From NCBI RefSeq assembly GCF_000685075.1, contig NZ_BAYD01000100.1:1-36662 (forward strand): 36,662 nucleotides of DNA, in the 5' to 3' direction. Of the stretch, positions 8,345 through 16,653 are shown piece by piece. A program made the translations under genes and the position numbers. The notes beneath the pieces are model-generated. The model made no database searches, was not told where the DNA came from, and worked only from the letters and a program-made list of their open reading frames with translations. Source of the DNA: Paraburkholderia oxyphila NBRC 105797. GTDB lineage: Bacteria > Pseudomonadota > Gammaproteobacteria > Burkholderiales > Burkholderiaceae. The number at the start of each line of letters is the position of its first letter. Position 1 is the first letter of the stretch.

Positions 8345-11300
8345 TCAGCGCGGTGGACTGAGTGCGCGCTCCAGCACCTGGGCAACGTGCAGTGCGCGCG
8401 CACTGGCGCCATCGGCGATCTGATGGCGGCAGCTCGTGCCGTCTGCGACCACCAGCGCGTCGCCCGCTGCCTGCGCGGCGCGCACCGCGGGCAAGAGCGC
8501 CAGCTCCGCCATCGCGAGCGAGGTTGCGTAATGCTCGCGCTCGTAGCCGAAGCTGCCCGCCATGCCGCAACACGACGATTCGACCGGCGCGAGCGCGAGC
8601 CCCGGGATCCAGCCGAGCACCGTCTGCACCGGCGTGAACGCGTCGAACGCTTTCTGGTGGCAATGGCCGTGGACGACGGCGCGTGCCTCAGGCAGCGCAT
8701 GGAGCTTGAGGTCGAGGCGCCCCGCCGCGTGCTCGCGTACGAGGAATTCCTCGAAGAGCAGCGCGTGGCGCGCGAGCTTCGTGGCGGCCTCGCCGAAACC
8801 GTAGGCAGTCCATTCGTCGCGCAGCGTGAGCAGGCACGAGGGCTCCAGCCCCACGATGGGCACGCCGCGCTCGACCCAGGGCATGAGCGCATCGAGCGAG
8901 CGGCGCGCCTCGGCCTTGGCCTCGTCGACGAGACCCGCCGCTAGAAACGTGCGTCCGCAGCAGAGCGGGCGCTCGCCCGCCACGGTGTTCAGGCGCACCG
9001 TGTAGCCCGCCGCCTCCAGCACCCGCTTGGCGGCGCGCGCGATGCCGGGCTCGATGTAGTTGCTAAACGTGTCGACGAAGAGCAGCACCTCGCCTGCTGT
9101 CGAAGCCTTCGCCGCGTCATTCGCCATCGCCTCGGCCGTCCCGGTGAACGGGCGCACGATGCGCGGGAACGCGCGCTCCGGCGCGAAGCCGATACGGCGC
9201 TTGAGCCATGCCGCCAGGCGCGGCAAGCGCTCGATTGCAGGCAGCGCGCCGGGCACGCGGCTCGCGAGCGGCGCATAGCGCGGCAGGTACGCAACGAGCC
9301 GCTCGCGCAGGTCCAGGCCGTGCGCGCGCTGCCATGCCGCGCGCGCCTCGATCTTCAGGCGCGCCATATCCACGCCGGTCGGGCAATCGCGCTTGCAGCC
9401 CTTGCACGACACGCACAGGTCGAGCACGTCCTTGACGGCGCGGCTCGCCAGACCGCCTTCAGCCTCTCCACTCGTGGGGCCGCCAGCGCTCTCCATGGAT
9501 TCCAGCTGCCCCGACAAGGCAAGCCGCAACGTATTCGCACGCCCGCGCGTGACATGCTGCTCGTCGCGCGTGACGCGATAGCTCGGGCACATCGTGCCCG
9601 CGTCGAACTTGCGGCAATGGCCATTGTTGTTGCACATCTCGACGGCCTTCGCCAGCCCCTCGCTCGCGTCGCCGCCCGAACCCGGCGCGCCCTCGGCGCC
9701 CGTCAGCGGATCGCGCGTGACATTCCACGCCGACCAGTCCAGCGCGGGCCGCCACGCGCGCTCGCGGTAGCCGGGCGCGAAGCGGAAGTTCGCGGCCTCG
9801 TCCATCTTCGGCGGATGGACGATGCGGTCCGGGCTCATGCGGTTCGCGGGATCGAAGAGCGCCTTGATTTCGGCGAACGCCGCATTGATGCGTGGTCCGT
9901 ACTGCCAGGCAACCCATTCGCCACGGCACAGGCCATCGCCGTGCTCGCCCGAGAACGCGCCCTTGTACTCGCGCACCATCTCAGCGGCCTCTTCGGCAAT
10001 CGCGCGCATCTTCTGCGCGCCGTCGCGACGCATGTCGAGTATCGGGCGCACGTGCAGCGTCCCCACGCTCGCATGCGCGTACCACGTGCCTTCCGTGCCG
10101 TGGCGATGGAACACCTCGGTCAGGCGGCTCGTGTAATCGGCCAGATGCTCGAGTGGCACCGCGCAATCCTCGATGAACGAGACCGGCTTGCCGTCGCCCT
10201 TCATGCTCATCATGATGTTCAGGCCCGCCTTGCGCACGTCCCAGAGCGCTTTCTGCGCGGCCGCGTCGGGCATCTCGACCACGCTGCCGGGCAGGCCCAG
10301 ATCGCCCATCAGCTCCACGAGCTGCGCGAGGCGCGCAAGCTGGACCTCGCGATCGTCGCCCGCGAATTCCACCAGCAGCACCGCCTGCGGCGCGCCCACC
10401 AGCGCACGTTCGATCACGGGCCGGAACGCGGGATTGTCGAGCGCAAGGTCGATCATCGTGCGATCGACGAGTTCGACCGCGCTCGGCCCGAGCTTGACGA
10501 TGTGCTGCGTGAGATCCATCGCCCCATAGAAGCTGGGGAAGTTCACCACGCCCAGCGCCTTGTGGCGCGGCAGTGGCGCGAGGCGCAGCGTCAACTGGCG
10601 GCTGAACGCCAGCGTGCCCTCGGAACCCACCAGCAGGTTCGCGAGATTCGGCTCGCCGTCGCGCTCGAACGCGAGCGGGTTCTGGCAATCGAACAGATCG
10701 AGGTTGTAGCCGGCCACGCGGCGCAGCACCTTCGGCACACGCTCGCGCAGTTCGTCGCGCTCGCGTTCGGCAATGGCGCGCACGCCCCAGACGAGCGCGC
10801 GTGTGTGCGCATCGCCCGACATTTCGGACAACTTTCCGAAAACGGTCTCGTGGCCGTCTGCGAGCACCGCATCGATGGCGGCTACGTTGTGCACCATGAT
10901 GCCGTACTCGATCGAGCGCGAGCCGCACGAGTTGTTGCCGGCCATGCCGCCTATCGTGCATTGCGCGCCCGTGGAGACGTCCACCGGAAACCACAGGCCG
11001 TGCGGCTTGAGCCATGCATTGAGATGGTCGAGCACGACGCCCGGCTCGACCGTCACGGTGCGCGCCTCGGCGTCGAAGGCCACGATGCGGTTGAGCCACT
11101 TGCTCGTGTCGATCACGAGCGCCTCGCCCACGGTCTGCCCGCACTGGCTCGTGCCGGCGCCGCGCGCCAGCACCGGCGCAGCCGTATCGCGGGCGATGTC
11201 GAGCGCAACGCGCAGATCGTCCTGATCGCGCGGCACCGCCACGCCAATGGGCATGATCTGGTAGATCGACGCATCGGTGGCGTAGCGGCCGCGCGAGGCG

Positions 11301-11428
11301 CGGTCGAACAGCACGTCGCCGCGCAATTCGCGCGTGAGCCGCGCGGCGAGCGGGGTGAGCGCCGCACGCGCGGATGCGGGCATGAGCCGGATGGGCTGAA
11401 CGAGCGGTTTGGGTGTGGACGTGAGCAT
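8345..11428 (-). CDS. Two-domain FAD-linked oxidase / Fe-S (CCG) 2-hydroxyacid dehydrogenase
   Basis: 1027 aa, a fusion equivalent to GlcD plus GlcF or the D-lactate dehydrogenase (Dld-II) type, membrane-associated and feeding electrons to the quinone pool. FAD domain (about 55-540): RGAGTSQCGQ (89-98), GGMAGNNSCGS (160-170), LLVGSEGTLA (265-274) and SGEHGDG (493-499). Fe-S region: Cys at about 599, 605 and 614, plus a full CxxCxxCxxxCP at C672, C675, C678 and C682. Two CCG domains follow (PLCCG at about 821 and SSCCG at about 951). This family oxidises D-2-hydroxy acids such as D-lactate, glycolate or D-2-hydroxyglutarate to 2-oxo acids. It lies between the aminotransferase and transporter genes and would produce the 2-oxo acid that the aminotransferase uses. 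Confidence 0.92.
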   Translation of the reverse strand: MLTSTPKPLVQPIRLMPASARAALTPLAARLTRELRGDVLFDRASRGRYATDASIYQIMPIGVAVPRDQDDLRVALDIARDTAAPVLARGAGTSQCGQTVGEALVIDTSKWLNRIVAFDAEARTVTVEPGVVLDHLNAWLKPHGLWFPVDVSTGAQCTIGGMAGNNSCGSRSIEYGIMVHNVAAIDAVLADGHETVFGKLSEMSGDAHTRALVWGVRAIAERERDELRERVPKVLRRVAGYNLDLFDCQNPLAFERDGEPNLANLLVGSEGTLAFSRQLTLRLAPLPRHKALGVVNFPSFYGAMDLTQHIVKLGPSAVELVDRTMIDLALDNPAFRPVIERALVGAPQAVLLVEFAGDDREVQLARLAQLVELMGDLGLPGSVVEMPDAAAQKALWDVRKAGLNIMMSMKGDGKPVSFIEDCAVPLEHLADYTSRLTEVFHRHGTEGTWYAHASVGTLHVRPILDMRRDGAQKMRAIAEEAAEMVREYKGAFSGEHGDGLCRGEWVAWQYGPRINAAFAEIKALFDPANRMSPDRIVHPPKMDEAANFRFAPGYRERAWRPALDWSAWNVTRDPLTGAEGAPGSGGDASEGLAKAVEMCNNNGHCRKFDAGTMCPSYRVTRDEQHVTRGRANTLRLALSGQLESMESAGGPTSGEAEGGLASRAVKDVLDLCVSCKGCKRDCPTGVDMARLKIEARAAWQRAHGLDLRERLVAYLPRYAPLASRVPGALPAIERLPRLAAWLKRRIGFAPERAFPRIVRPFTGTAEAMANDAAKASTAGEVLLFVDTFSNYIEPGIARAAKRVLEAAGYTVRLNTVAGERPLCCGRTFLAAGLVDEAKAEARRSLDALMPWVERGVPIVGLEPSCLLTLRDEWTAYGFGEAATKLARHALLFEEFLVREHAAGRLDLKLHALPEARAVVHGHCHQKAFDAFTPVQTVLGWIPGLALAPVESSCCGMAGSFGYEREHYATSLAMAELALLPAVRAAQAAGDALVVADGTSCRHQIADGASARALHVAQVLERALSPPR

Positions 11429-11517
11429 CGGATAGTCGGTCGAAACGTCGGGCGTTCAAACGTCGTGCATCGGATCGTCGCGGTTTGCGTGCATAGGCAC
11501 ACTAGCGAGGCGTGAAC

Positions 11518-12738
11518 TCACGCCACCGCCTTCAGCCGAGGCGCGCTCTCATGCTGCGCGAGGTAGTCCATCGCCGCGCCCACGCCGCTCGCGCGCAGCG
11601 TCACGCCCGCGAGCCGCAGCCCCATCTCGCAGCCCGCGAGCGCCGCCATCAGCGCGAGGTCGTTGCAGTCGCCGAGATGGCCGATGCGGAACATGCGCCC
11701 CTTCACCTTGCCGAGCCCCGTGCCCAGCGACAGATCGAAGCGTTCGTAGATGAGCTTGCGCACCGCGTCTGCATCCACGCCTTCCGGCATGACCACGCCC
11801 GTGAGCACCGGCGAATACACGGCCGGGTCCACGCATTGAATTTCGAGCCCCCATGCCGTTACCGCCGCGCGGCACGCGGCCGCCAGCCGCCGATGGCGCG
11901 CGAACACGTTGTCGAGCCCCTCGCCCAGAATCATCTCGAGCGCTTCCGAGAGGCCGTACAGCAGGTTCGTATTGGGCGTATAGGGCCAGTAGCCGTCCTT
12001 GTTCATTTCAACGATCTCGGCCCAGCTCCAGAACGCGCGCGGCAGCTTCGCTTCGCGGCTCGCCTCCAGCGCCTTCTGCGAAAGCGCGTTGAAGCTGATG
12101 CCAGGCGGCAGCATCAAGCCCTTCTGCGAGCCCGACACGGTCACGTCAACGCCCCACTCGTCGTGCCGGTAGTCGGCGCAGGCGAGGCCCGAGATCGTGT
12201 CCACCATGAAGAGCGCCGGGTGCCCCGCCGCATCGATGGCGCGGCGCACGGCGGCGATATCGGAGGTCACGCCCGTCGAGGTCTCGTTGTGCACGACGCA
12301 GACTGCCTTGATCGCATGGCCCGTGTCCGCGCGCAGACGCGCCTCGATCATGTCCGCCTGCACGCCACGCCGCCACCCCTCCACGCCGGGCAGGCCGAGA
12401 AACTCGGGCTTCAGGCCCAGGCTCTCCGCCATCTTCTTCCACAGCGTCGCGAAGTGGCCGGTTTCGTACATCAGCACTGCGTCGCCGGGCGAGAGCGTGT
12501 TGGTGAGCGCCGCCTCCCACGCGCCGGTGCCCGAAGCGGGATAGATCACCACGGGCTGCGTGGTCTTGAAGATTTTCTTGATGCCGTCCAGCACCGAAAG
12601 CCCCAGCGCGCCGAACTCGGGCCCGCGGTGGTCGATGGTCGGATAGCTCATCGCGCGCAGGATGCGATCGGGCACGGGGCTCGGGCCGGGAATCTGCAGG
12701 AAATGGCGGCCGGCGGGATGGAAGTCGAGTTTCAGCAT
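11518..12738 (-). CDS. Class V aminotransferase, serine/alanine-glyoxylate aminotransferase type
   Basis: 406-aa PLP enzyme. Seen: the PLP lysine K206 in SGSQKGLMLPPG, a motif typical of serine-glyoxylate and alanine-glyoxylate aminotransferases; the PLP-ring Asp D180 in FMVDTISG; YPASGTGAWEAAL (66-78), which holds the cofactor phosphate; and the N-terminal IPGPSPVPDRI. The reaction would be transfer of an amino group from Ser, Ala or a similar donor to glyoxylate or another 2-oxo acid. It is the first gene of the minus-strand cluster, 89 bp ahead of the dehydrogenase gene, with the GntR regulator divergent. Confidence 0.9.
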   Translation of the reverse strand: MLKLDFHPAGRHFLQIPGPSPVPDRILRAMSYPTIDHRGPEFGALGLSVLDGIKKIFKTTQPVVIYPASGTGAWEAALTNTLSPGDAVLMYETGHFATLWKKMAESLGLKPEFLGLPGVEGWRRGVQADMIEARLRADTGHAIKAVCVVHNETSTGVTSDIAAVRRAIDAAGHPALFMVDTISGLACADYRHDEWGVDVTVSGSQKGLMLPPGISFNALSQKALEASREAKLPRAFWSWAEIVEMNKDGYWPYTPNTNLLYGLSEALEMILGEGLDNVFARHRRLAAACRAAVTAWGLEIQCVDPAVYSPVLTGVVMPEGVDADAVRKLIYERFDLSLGTGLGKVKGRMFRIGHLGDCNDLALMAALAGCEMGLRLAGVTLRASGVGAAMDYLAQHESAPRLKAVA

Positions 12739-12807
12739 GAAGAGGTCCCACGTTCAAGGAAGGTCGGAAGTACTTCAGTCGATGCCACCCGATTCAGCTG
12801 AAATGGC

Positions 12808-12823
12808 ATTTTGCATGCAAAAT
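12808..12823. promoter_or_regulatory. Perfect 16-bp palindrome, candidate GntR operator
   Basis: ATTTTGCATGCAAAAT is its own reverse complement and lies 70 bp upstream of the aminotransferase start and 136 bp upstream of the regulator start. FCD-type GntR proteins usually bind short AT-flanked palindromes of this kind. A 9-base half copy (ATGCAAAAT) recurs at 12959-12967, over the chosen gntR start codon. Confidence 0.6.
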
Positions 12824-12958
12824 ACTTTAGTGCACCGTTGAGCAGATGCAAGGTGAAATTGGCCGGAATCGGCCCAGGGGAAACCCGGCAGTGCGGCGCA
12901 ACCAGGCGCCGGCGGCAGCCAGGCTAGAATGAGGGCAAGTTGGACGATGGGGTCTCGT

Positions 12959-13702
12959 ATGCAAAATGCAGACATTCCGGACGCGCAACTCGCGTCCGCA
13001 CAACCTGACGCGCCGGAGCTCGCGCTGCCGAAGCTCGCTCGCCAGCGCCTGCACGACACGGTGGTCGACCACCTGCGCGAATTCATCGTCGAGGGGCAGC
13101 TCGCGCCCGGCGTGAAGCTCAACGAGCGCAAGCTGTGCGAAGTGCTGGGCATTTCGCGCACGCCGCTGCGCGAGGCCCTCAAGGTGCTCGCCGCAGAAGG
13201 GCTCATCGAGATCTCGCCAAACCGTGGCGCGACCGTTGCGCAGCTGAGCGAAGCCGAGATACGCGACATGTTCGAGCTCATGAGCGGGCTCGAGGCATTC
13301 GCGGGCGAACTCGCCTGCGAGCGCATCAGCGAAACGGAGCTCGCGCAAATCAAGGCGCTGCACGCGGCGATGTTGCTGTGCCGCACGCAGAACGACCTGT
13401 CCGGCTACTACTCGCGCAATCACGCGATTCACGACCTCATCAACGTTGCGGCGCGCAACGCGGCGCTGCGCCAGACCTACGTGACGCTGAACCGGCGCCT
13501 GCAGGCGCTGCGCTTTCGCTCCAACTTCCAGACTGCGAAGTGGGACAGCGCAATACGCGACCACGAAGGCATGATTGCCGCGCTCGAGGCGCGCAACGGG
13601 CCTGCACTCTCGAAGATCCTGCGCGGCCACCTGCTCGCCAAACGCGATGCCGTGCTGGCCGAGCGCACGCTCAGCGTCGCGGGGATGAAGCGCGAGAAGT
13701 AG
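12959..13702 (+). CDS. GntR-family transcriptional regulator, FCD (FadR/VanR) subfamily
   Basis: 247 aa. The N-terminal winged helix (about 27-95) contains LNERKLCEVLGISRTPLREA, the near-invariant GntR recognition helix. The C-terminal FCD domain is all-helical and shows YSRNHAIHDLI and the later DHEGMI, positions that hold metal-binding His/Asp in this subfamily. Ligands of such regulators are usually small carboxylates. The start at 12959 is preferred; ATG codons at 12929 and 12947 are alternatives. It is divergent from the aminotransferase-led cluster and is its likely regulator, through the palindrome between them. Confidence 0.92.
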   Translation: MQNADIPDAQLASAQPDAPELALPKLARQRLHDTVVDHLREFIVEGQLAPGVKLNERKLCEVLGISRTPLREALKVLAAEGLIEISPNRGATVAQLSEAEIRDMFELMSGLEAFAGELACERISETELAQIKALHAAMLLCRTQNDLSGYYSRNHAIHDLINVAARNAALRQTYVTLNRRLQALRFRSNFQTAKWDSAIRDHEGMIAALEARNGPALSKILRGHLLAKRDAVLAERTLSVAGMKREK

Positions 13703-13902
13703 CGCGCGTGCGCGAGGCAACGTTCATTGGCTCGCGCCCCCTCATCGACAATTGGCCGCGAAAAGCAGGGCTCGATTCAATCGGGAATTGATACCCATCC
13801 GATTTATTTCGTCATCCAGATTATTTACCCGATATGACACGTTCAGGCACATTTGCAGCGATCGTTGACCACGATGTCAATCATATCGATCGATCCCCAA
13901 GG

Positions 13903-13931
13903 TAGACGCGCTCAATCGATTGCCCTATACT
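13903..13931 (+). promoter_or_regulatory. Possible sigma70 promoter for the ABC transporter operon
   Basis: TAGACG (13903-13908, 4/6 to -35) and TATACT (13926-13931, 5/6 to -10) are 17 bp apart in the AT-richer stretch. It would give a leader of about 400 nt. Weak on its own; position is the main support. Confidence 0.3.
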
Positions 13932-14034
13932 CAGCCTTCATTCACAAAAAGCATGATCTCGTGCGAGACGTGATGTAACTGCGGTAGTGCAACTTCGCAC
14001 TTCGTTGCGTACGCATCCGTTTTGCCACATCAAA

Positions 14035-14098
14035 GGGGCCACCGGCCCCAGCGGCTTGGGCCTCTGCCCTCCGCATCCATGCCGTCCTCGCAGGACGG
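14035..14098 (+). other. Two hairpins in the ABC operon leader
   Basis: GGGGCC/GGCCCC with an ACC loop (14035-14049) and CCGTCCT/AGGACGG with a CGC loop (14082-14098) are both perfect stems. Neither is followed by a T-run, so simple intrinsic terminators are unlikely. They may form part of a regulatory leader for osmoprotectant uptake, but no known RNA class is recognised. Confidence 0.35.
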
Positions 14099-14340
14099 TG
14101 CCCTGCTTCAGCGCGCACGTGCCGTTTCATTGCGTCGCTGGGCTGAACATGACAATCAGACGAACGCACTAGCGCGTTCACTCGACTGCCCGTCGCACAT
14201 CGTTGCGGCCGGCAAGGACTGTTTCCGTCAGTTCAATCGCGGCCATGCCGGGATTACGAACTTCCATCGCGGCGCCATCTGGCGTCTTCGCGGCGTGTGC
14301 GCTTGTGCGCGCCGCACCGAGATCGAGGGGGCGTATCTTC

Positions 14341-15057
14341 ATGACTCGACGCACTGTCCAACTGCTGGGCAGCCTGATAGCCATAGCCGTCATCGCATGG
14401 GCGCTCGCCCGCGGAATCGGCGCCGAAACGTTTCGCAGCCATGCGGGCGATCTCGCTTATTACGCGTGCCGGCACATGCTGCTGGTTGCCTGGTCCATGG
14501 CGCTCGCCATCGTCGTGGGCGTGCCTGCCGGCGTGATGCTGAGCCGGCCGCGGTTTCAGCGCCAGGCCGAGCGCTTCATGCAGATCTTCAACATCGGCAA
14601 CACGATTCCGTCGCTCGCCGTGCTCGCCATCGCGCTCGGCATTTTCGGCATCGGCGATGTGCCCGCCATCGTCGCGCTATTCCTCGCCTCGCTGCTGCCC
14701 ATCACGCGCAACACCTACGAAGGCGTTAAAAACGTGCCCGCGGCGCTGCGCGAGGCCGCCAAAGGCATCGGCATGACCGGCTGGCAGTCGCTCACCCGCG
14801 TGGAGTTGCCCAACGCGCTGCCGATCATCGTCGGCGGCGTGCGCACGGCGCTCGCCATCAACGTGGGCACGGCGCCGCTCGCCTACCTGATTGGCGCGGA
14901 CAGCCTCGGCTCGCTGATCTTCCCCGGCATCTATCTCGACAACCAGCCCTTGCTGCTGCTGGGCGCCTCGCTCACCGCAATACTCGCGCTCGTGCTCGAC
15001 GGCATCGTCGCGGCCGGCAGCCGCCAGTGGATCGTGCGCCGCGGAGGTGCCGCATGA
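14341..15057 (+). CDS. Osmoprotectant-type ABC transporter permease
   Basis: 238 aa with about five to six hydrophobic helices. The BPD permease EAA loop is seen as REAAKGIGMTGWQSLTRVELP (positions about 134-154), and the NIGNTIPSLAVLAI segment is typical of OpuBB/YehY-like glycine betaine/choline permeases. It would form half of the inner-membrane channel with the second permease downstream. The start at 14341 follows GAGGGGG by about 10 nt. Its stop overlaps the next gene's ATG (ATGA), so the two are translationally coupled. Confidence 0.88.
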   Translation: MTRRTVQLLGSLIAIAVIAWALARGIGAETFRSHAGDLAYYACRHMLLVAWSMALAIVVGVPAGVMLSRPRFQRQAERFMQIFNIGNTIPSLAVLAIALGIFGIGDVPAIVALFLASLLPITRNTYEGVKNVPAALREAAKGIGMTGWQSLTRVELPNALPIIVGGVRTALAINVGTAPLAYLIGADSLGSLIFPGIYLDNQPLLLLGASLTAILALVLDGIVAAGSRQWIVRRGGAA

Positions 15058-15989
15058 TCGCCTTTCCCACCGCTTTGTTCACATTTCGCAGTACGATGCG
15101 ATCGATCGCGCGTCTGTGTGCCGTGGGTACGCTGTGCGTGGCCGCAAGCTCTTCGGCGTTCGCCGCCAAACTCGTGCTGGGCGCGAAGAACTTCACCGAG
15201 CAATACGTGCTCGCGGAAGTGACGGCGCAATACCTGCGCTCGCGCGGCTACGACGTGGAAGTGCGCTCCGGGCTCGGCAGCACGCTCATGCGCAGCGCGC
15301 TGGAAAACGGCCAGTTCGATCTCGTGTGGGACTACACGGGCACGGCGGCGCTCGTCTACGACAAGCTCAAGGACAAGCTCTCGCCCGAGGATATGTACCA
15401 GCGCGTCAAGGCACTCGATGTGCCGCGCGGGCTCGTCTGGCTCGATGCCTCGCCGCTGAACGACACCTACGCAATCGGGCTGCCCAGCCAGTTCGCGCAG
15501 GCCTCCGGCATCAAGACGGTTTCGCAGCTCGCCGACTATCTGAAGACCCACCCCGACGCGAAGCACATCGTGTTCGGCATGGACGCGGAATTCGCGAACC
15601 GCCCCGATGGCCTCAAGCCGCTGCTGGAAACCTACGGCATGCAGTTCAGCCGCTCGCAGATGAAGCAGATGGACCCCGGGCTCGTCTACACGGCGCTGCA
15701 CAACAACCAGTTGAAGATCGGCCTCGTCTACACGACCGATGGGCGCGTGAAGGGCTTCGGCATCGTGCCGCTCGATGACGACCGACACTTCTTCCCGCCG
15801 TACAACGCCACGCCCGTGGTGCGCAAGGAAGCGCTCGAGCACAACCCGAAGCTCGCGGCGCAACTCAACGCGCTTTCGGCGGCGCTCAACAACGACGTGA
15901 TGCAGGACATGAACAAGGCCGTGGACCTCGACGGCAAGTCGCCGCGCGACGTGGCCGACGCCTTCCTGCGCACGCATCAGCTGCCTTGA
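15054..15989 (+). CDS. Osmoprotectant ABC transporter periplasmic substrate-binding protein
   Basis: 311 aa. The N terminus is a signal peptide ending in ASSSAFA-A; the mature part opens with LVLGAKNFTEQYVLAEV, the hallmark of OpuAC/OpuBC/OsmF (QAT family) binding proteins for glycine betaine, choline or proline betaine. VWDYTGTAALVY is another conserved block. ATG 15054 has GGAGG 7 nt upstream and overlaps the preceding stop; an internal ATG at 15096 would give a shorter, more standard signal peptide. It sits between two permease genes, as in yehZYXW-type loci. Confidence 0.9.
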   Translation: MIAFPTALFTFRSTMRSIARLCAVGTLCVAASSSAFAAKLVLGAKNFTEQYVLAEVTAQYLRSRGYDVEVRSGLGSTLMRSALENGQFDLVWDYTGTAALVYDKLKDKLSPEDMYQRVKALDVPRGLVWLDASPLNDTYAIGLPSQFAQASGIKTVSQLADYLKTHPDAKHIVFGMDAEFANRPDGLKPLLETYGMQFSRSQMKQMDPGLVYTALHNNQLKIGLVYTTDGRVKGFGIVPLDDDRHFFPPYNATPVVRKEALEHNPKLAAQLNALSAALNNDVMQDMNKAVDLDGKSPRDVADAFLRTHQLP

Positions 15990-15999
15990 AGGAGATCTC

Positions 16000-16653
16000 A
16001 TGAGCGTATTCGACTATCTCGCTTCGAGCTGGCCCGAGCTGCTGCAGCTCACCTTGCAGCACATCTGGCTGGTAGGCATTGCCGTGGGCTGCGCAATCGT
16101 GGCGGGCGTGCCGCTCGGCATCGTCATCAACCGTCACGAGTGGCTCGCGGGCCCGCTGCTCGGGCTTGCCACCATCGTGCTCACGCTGCCGTCCATCGCG
16201 CTGTTCGGCCTCATGATTCCGTTCTTCTCGCGCTTCGGCCAGGGCATCGGCGCGGTGCCGGCGATCACGGCGGTATTCCTCTATTCGCTGCTGCCGATCA
16301 TGCGCAACACCTGGCTCGCGCTGCGCAACGTGGACGCCGGCATCAAGGAGGCCGGCACGGGCATCGGCATGACCTCGTGGCAGCGCCTGCGCCTCGTGGA
16401 CTTGCCGCTCGCGGTGCCCGTGATTCTCGCGGGCGTGCGCACCGCGGTCGTGATGAACATCGGCGTGATGACGATTGCCGCCGTGATTGGCGCGGGCGGC
16501 CTCGGCACGCTGATCCTGCGCGCCATCGGCCAGAGCAGCATGATGAAGCTGCTGGTGGGCGCGGTGCTCGTGAGCGTGCTCGCGATCGTCGCCGACCTGC
16601 TCCTGCAATGGCTGCAGCGCGCGTTGACACCGAAAGGAGTGCAAAAGACATGA
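16000..16653 (+). CDS. Osmoprotectant-type ABC transporter permease (second)
   Basis: 217-aa inner-membrane protein with about five hydrophobic helices. The EAA loop is seen as KEAGTGIGMTSWQRLRLVDLP, and LTLPSIALFGLMIPFF and IGAGGLGTLILRAIGQ are typical OpuBB/YehW features. AAGGAG precedes the ATG at 16000. Its stop overlaps the ATPase start (ATGA). It pairs with the first permease to form a heterodimeric channel. Confidence 0.9.
   Translation: MSVFDYLASSWPELLQLTLQHIWLVGIAVGCAIVAGVPLGIVINRHEWLAGPLLGLATIVLTLPSIALFGLMIPFFSRFGQGIGAVPAITAVFLYSLLPIMRNTWLALRNVDAGIKEAGTGIGMTSWQRLRLVDLPLAVPVILAGVRTAVVMNIGVMTIAAVIGAGGLGTLILRAIGQSSMMKLLVGAVLVSVLAIVADLLLQWLQRALTPKGVQKT

Larger units (their letters stand above)
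13703..14340. other. Long gene-free stretch upstream of the ABC transporter operon
   Basis: About 640 bp. The first half (about 13780-13960) is clearly less GC-rich than the surroundings and holds a possible promoter (13903-13931). The second half would be the transcript leader and holds two strong hairpins (14035-14049 and 14082-14098). Small open frames have no recognisable product. I could not match the leader to any riboswitch consensus I know. Confidence 0.5.

Noticed and set aside
9320..11515. A 731-codon plus-strand open frame
   Set aside because: It runs antisense to the FAD/Fe-S dehydrogenase gene, is Arg/His/Ala-rich and shows no domain. Such mirror frames are expected in GC-rich coding DNA. 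Similar long antisense frames at 1062-2447, 16281-17984 and 26991-28247 were rejected for the same reason.
14035..14098. Guanidine or other riboswitch upstream of the ABC operon
   Set aside because: I compared the hairpins with the ykkC, mini-ykkC, ykkC-III, glycine, SAH and cobalamin consensus features from memory and found no match; reported only as hairpins.
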